A stretch of DNA of 8,935 nucleotides from an uncultured Opitutia bacterium (GTDB lineage: Bacteria > Verrucomicrobiota > Verrucomicrobiia > Opitutales > Coraliomargaritaceae). Each line of letters begins with the position of its first letter. Position 1 is the first letter of the stretch. The stretch covers positions 1 through 8,935 of the forward strand of contig CALBPO010000171.1 in the NCBI GenBank assembly GCA_937899295.1, written 5' to 3'. Of the stretch, positions 6,113 to 8,935 are shown one piece after another. Below the pieces are notes generated by a model that did no database searches, was not told where the DNA came from, and saw nothing but the letters and a program-made list of their open reading frames with translations. A program made the position numbers and the translations under genes.

Positions 6113-7537
6113 ATGGAAAACATACCAAATGTCCTCGCCGCGCGTTACGCATCGAATTCGATGAAGGCTGTTTGGGGCGCGGAAGGTCGTATCACCCTAG
6201 AGCGTGAATACTGGATCGCCGTGCTTCGGGCGCAAAAAGATCTCGGGCTCGATATCCCGCAAGAAGCCATCGACGCCTACGAGCGCGTTAAGGGCACGAT
6301 CAATCTAGATTCGATCAACGAGCGCGAAGCGATCACTCGGCACGACGTCAAAGCGCGGATCGAAGAGTTTTGCGATCTTGCGGGGCACGAGCACATCCAT
6401 AAAGGCCTCACTAGCCGTGATCTTACGGAAAACGTCGAGCAGCTACAGATCATTCAAGCGCTCGAGCTTGTCCGAACTAAGGCCGTCGCTGCTCTGCTCA
6501 AAGTGGCTGAACGCGCCGAGCAATGGAAGGATCTCGTCATCACCGCCCGCACGCACAACGTGCCAGCCCAACCCACCACTTTTGGTAAACGCCTCGCCAT
6601 GTTCGGGGAAGACCTGCTCTGCGCCGTTCGCGAGCTCGACCGCATTATCGACAATTATCCCGTGCGGGGCTTGAAAGGCCCTGTCGGCACGCAGATGGAT
6701 CTGCTCACCCTTTTCGGTGGTGATGCCGAGAAAGTTGCCTCCCTCGAAGACCGTATTCTTGACCACCTTGGTGTGGGCGCGTCGCTCGACACTGTCGGGC
6801 AAGTCTATCCTCGCGGTCTAGACTTCGAAGTCGTTTCCGTGTTTGTACGCCTTGCATCGGGACCGTCCAGCTTTGCGAAGACGCTTCGCATTATGGCCGG
6901 CCACGAGTTAGCTAGCGAAGGTTTTGCCCAAGGCCAAGTCGGCTCCTCCGCCATGCCGCATAAGATGAACAGCCGTAGTTGCGAGCGACTCAATGGCTTT
7001 GCTGTCATCTTAAAGGGCTACCTTACCATGGCCGGTGAGCTAGCCGGCGATCAATGGAATGAGGGGGACGTCTCTTGCTCCGTCGTGCGCCGCGTCTTTT
7101 TGCCAGATAGTTTTTTCGCCATCGACGGATTAATCGATACCTTCCTCACGATCCTGAATCAGATGGAAGTTTATCCCGCCGTGATAGATCAGGAAAATCA
7201 ACGCTACGGCCCCTTCCTCGCTACGACCACCGTCCTGATGGAAGCGGTCAAAGCCGGTGCTGGCCGCGAAGAAGCTCACGAAGCGATTAAAGAGCACGCA
7301 GTGCAGACCGTTCGCGATCTTCGCTCTGGTGACATCACGACCAACAACCTGGTAGAGCGCCTTGCTAGTGACAGCCGCCTTGGTCTCTCGTTAGAGCAGC
7401 TCACTGAAATGATGAGCCGCGCTCAAGCGATGCCCGGCCTCGCAGCCACCCAGGTCGACAAGTTCTGCACGGCCGTCCGCGAAGAAGCCCAAAATTTCCC
7501 CGCCGCTGGCAGCTACACGCCTGGCGCAATTCTTTAA
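6113..7537 (+). CDS. purB: Adenylosuccinate lyase
   Basis: This 474-residue enzyme of the fumarase/aspartase superfamily acts twice in purine synthesis: it splits SAICAR to AICAR and adenylosuccinate to AMP, releasing fumarate each time. The superfamily signature GSSAMPHKMN lies at 277-286, with S278/S279 in the mobile catalytic loop. TRHDVKARIEEF (76-87), KGLTSRDLTENVEQLQ (97-112) and ARTHNVPAQPTTFGKR (145-160, H148 the expected general acid) are all in place. The intact C-terminus GYTPGAIL-type ending (here SYTPGAIL) resembles the ~475-residue form I associate with actinobacteria. The ATG at 6113 starts MENIPNVLAARY, where family homology begins, though no Shine-Dalgarno is visible. GC is clearly higher than in the divergent operon, consistent with a core, well-expressed gene. 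It is followed 97 bases later by pfp on the same strand, with a terminator-like hairpin between. Confidence 0.97.
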   Translation: MENIPNVLAARYASNSMKAVWGAEGRITLEREYWIAVLRAQKDLGLDIPQEAIDAYERVKGTINLDSINEREAITRHDVKARIEEFCDLAGHEHIHKGLTSRDLTENVEQLQIIQALELVRTKAVAALLKVAERAEQWKDLVITARTHNVPAQPTTFGKRLAMFGEDLLCAVRELDRIIDNYPVRGLKGPVGTQMDLLTLFGGDAEKVASLEDRILDHLGVGASLDTVGQVYPRGLDFEVVSVFVRLASGPSSFAKTLRIMAGHELASEGFAQGQVGSSAMPHKMNSRSCERLNGFAVILKGYLTMAGELAGDQWNEGDVSCSVVRRVFLPDSFFAIDGLIDTFLTILNQMEVYPAVIDQENQRYGPFLATTTVLMEAVKAGAGREEAHEAIKEHAVQTVRDLRSGDITTNNLVERLASDSRLGLSLEQLTEMMSRAQAMPGLAATQVDKFCTAVREEAQNFPAAGSYTPGAIL

Positions 7538-7560
7538 GTAATCCTTCAAAATTCTTTAAG
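7528..7560 (+). repeat. 11-bp direct repeat at the end of purB
   Basis: AATTCTTTAAG occurs at 7528-7538, spanning the purB stop codon, and again at 7550-7560, exactly 22 bases later. The second copy forms part of the loop and right arm of the hairpin just downstream. It may be a small local duplication. Confidence 0.6.
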
Positions 7561-7569
7561 GATTGCTTT
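7538..7569 (+). terminator. Terminator-like hairpin after purB
   Basis: GTAATCCTT (7538-7546) pairs with AAGGATTGC (7558-7566) as a nine-pair stem with one G-T wobble and an 11-base loop, followed by only TTT (7567-7569). The stem begins immediately after the purB stop. The short T tract makes it a weak intrinsic terminator; it could instead be an mRNA-stabilising or partial read-through element ahead of pfp. Confidence 0.45.
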
Positions 7570-7634
7570 CAGAAAACACCCTCATACACACATTTACACA
7601 CTCGAATTTTAACATCCAATAGATTAAATAGATT

Positions 7635-8897
<1,263 letters not shown>

Positions 8898-8935
8898 GTC
8901 GCATCGAGAGAAACGATTTCTAAAGCCCCGTTAGC

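Noticed and set aside
8909..8921. AGAAA/TTTCT hairpin after pfp
   Set aside because: Five AT-rich pairs with a three-base loop and no T tract make a poor terminator; a better one may lie beyond the window end.

Overview
The window looks like a piece of a bacterial chromosome, most plausibly from the Verrucomicrobiota (Opitutae-like) or a related PVC-group aquatic or marine bacterium. This rests on the mix of an exosortase, a PPi-type phosphofructokinase, a sugar kinase of the KDG-kinase type and generally weak Shine-Dalgarno signals. No rRNA or marker gene is present, so the assignment is an inference. The first ~105-120 bases are an exception: they are about 77% GC and encode a piece of an unrelated DEAD-box RNA helicase joined abruptly to a TatD-family gene. 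I read this as a chimeric contig end or a rearrangement breakpoint.

Layout: bases 1-5756 are almost entirely minus-strand genes. In transcription order they are an SDR of the fructuronate reductase/mannonate oxidoreductase type (5756-4953), a D-isomer 2-hydroxyacid dehydrogenase (4941-3961), an Ldh2-family malate/lactate-type dehydrogenase (3948-2878), a PfkB-family 2-keto-3-deoxygluconate-type kinase (2873-1764), an exosortase (1661-747) and a TatD-family metal-dependent hydrolase (691 to the left end, 3' end lost at the breakpoint). The first four genes are separated by only 4-12 bases and form a sugar-acid catabolic operon. The exosortase follows after about 100 bases and TatD after a further 55.

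Bases 5757-6112 are a divergent control region. The operon side has a well-formed sigma70-like promoter (TTTACA, 17 bp, TATAAT) whose -10 box lies inside a 25-bp near-perfect palindrome, a strong candidate repressor site. The other side carries a weaker candidate promoter and a leader hairpin in front of purB.

Bases 6113-8897 hold two plus-strand housekeeping genes of visibly higher GC and different codon use: purB (adenylosuccinate lyase) and pfp (pyrophosphate-dependent phosphofructokinase). A terminator-like hairpin that also carries an 11-bp direct repeat lies between them.

Functionally, the operon looks like a repressor-controlled module that oxidises, reduces and perhaps stereo-inverts a sugar acid before phosphorylation by the kinase and entry into a KDPG (Entner-Doudoroff-like) route. 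It contains no aldolase, dehydratase, transporter or regulator. The exact substrate cannot be read from the sequence, and the combination of three unrelated dehydrogenase families with one kinase is the best candidate here for an undescribed pathway.
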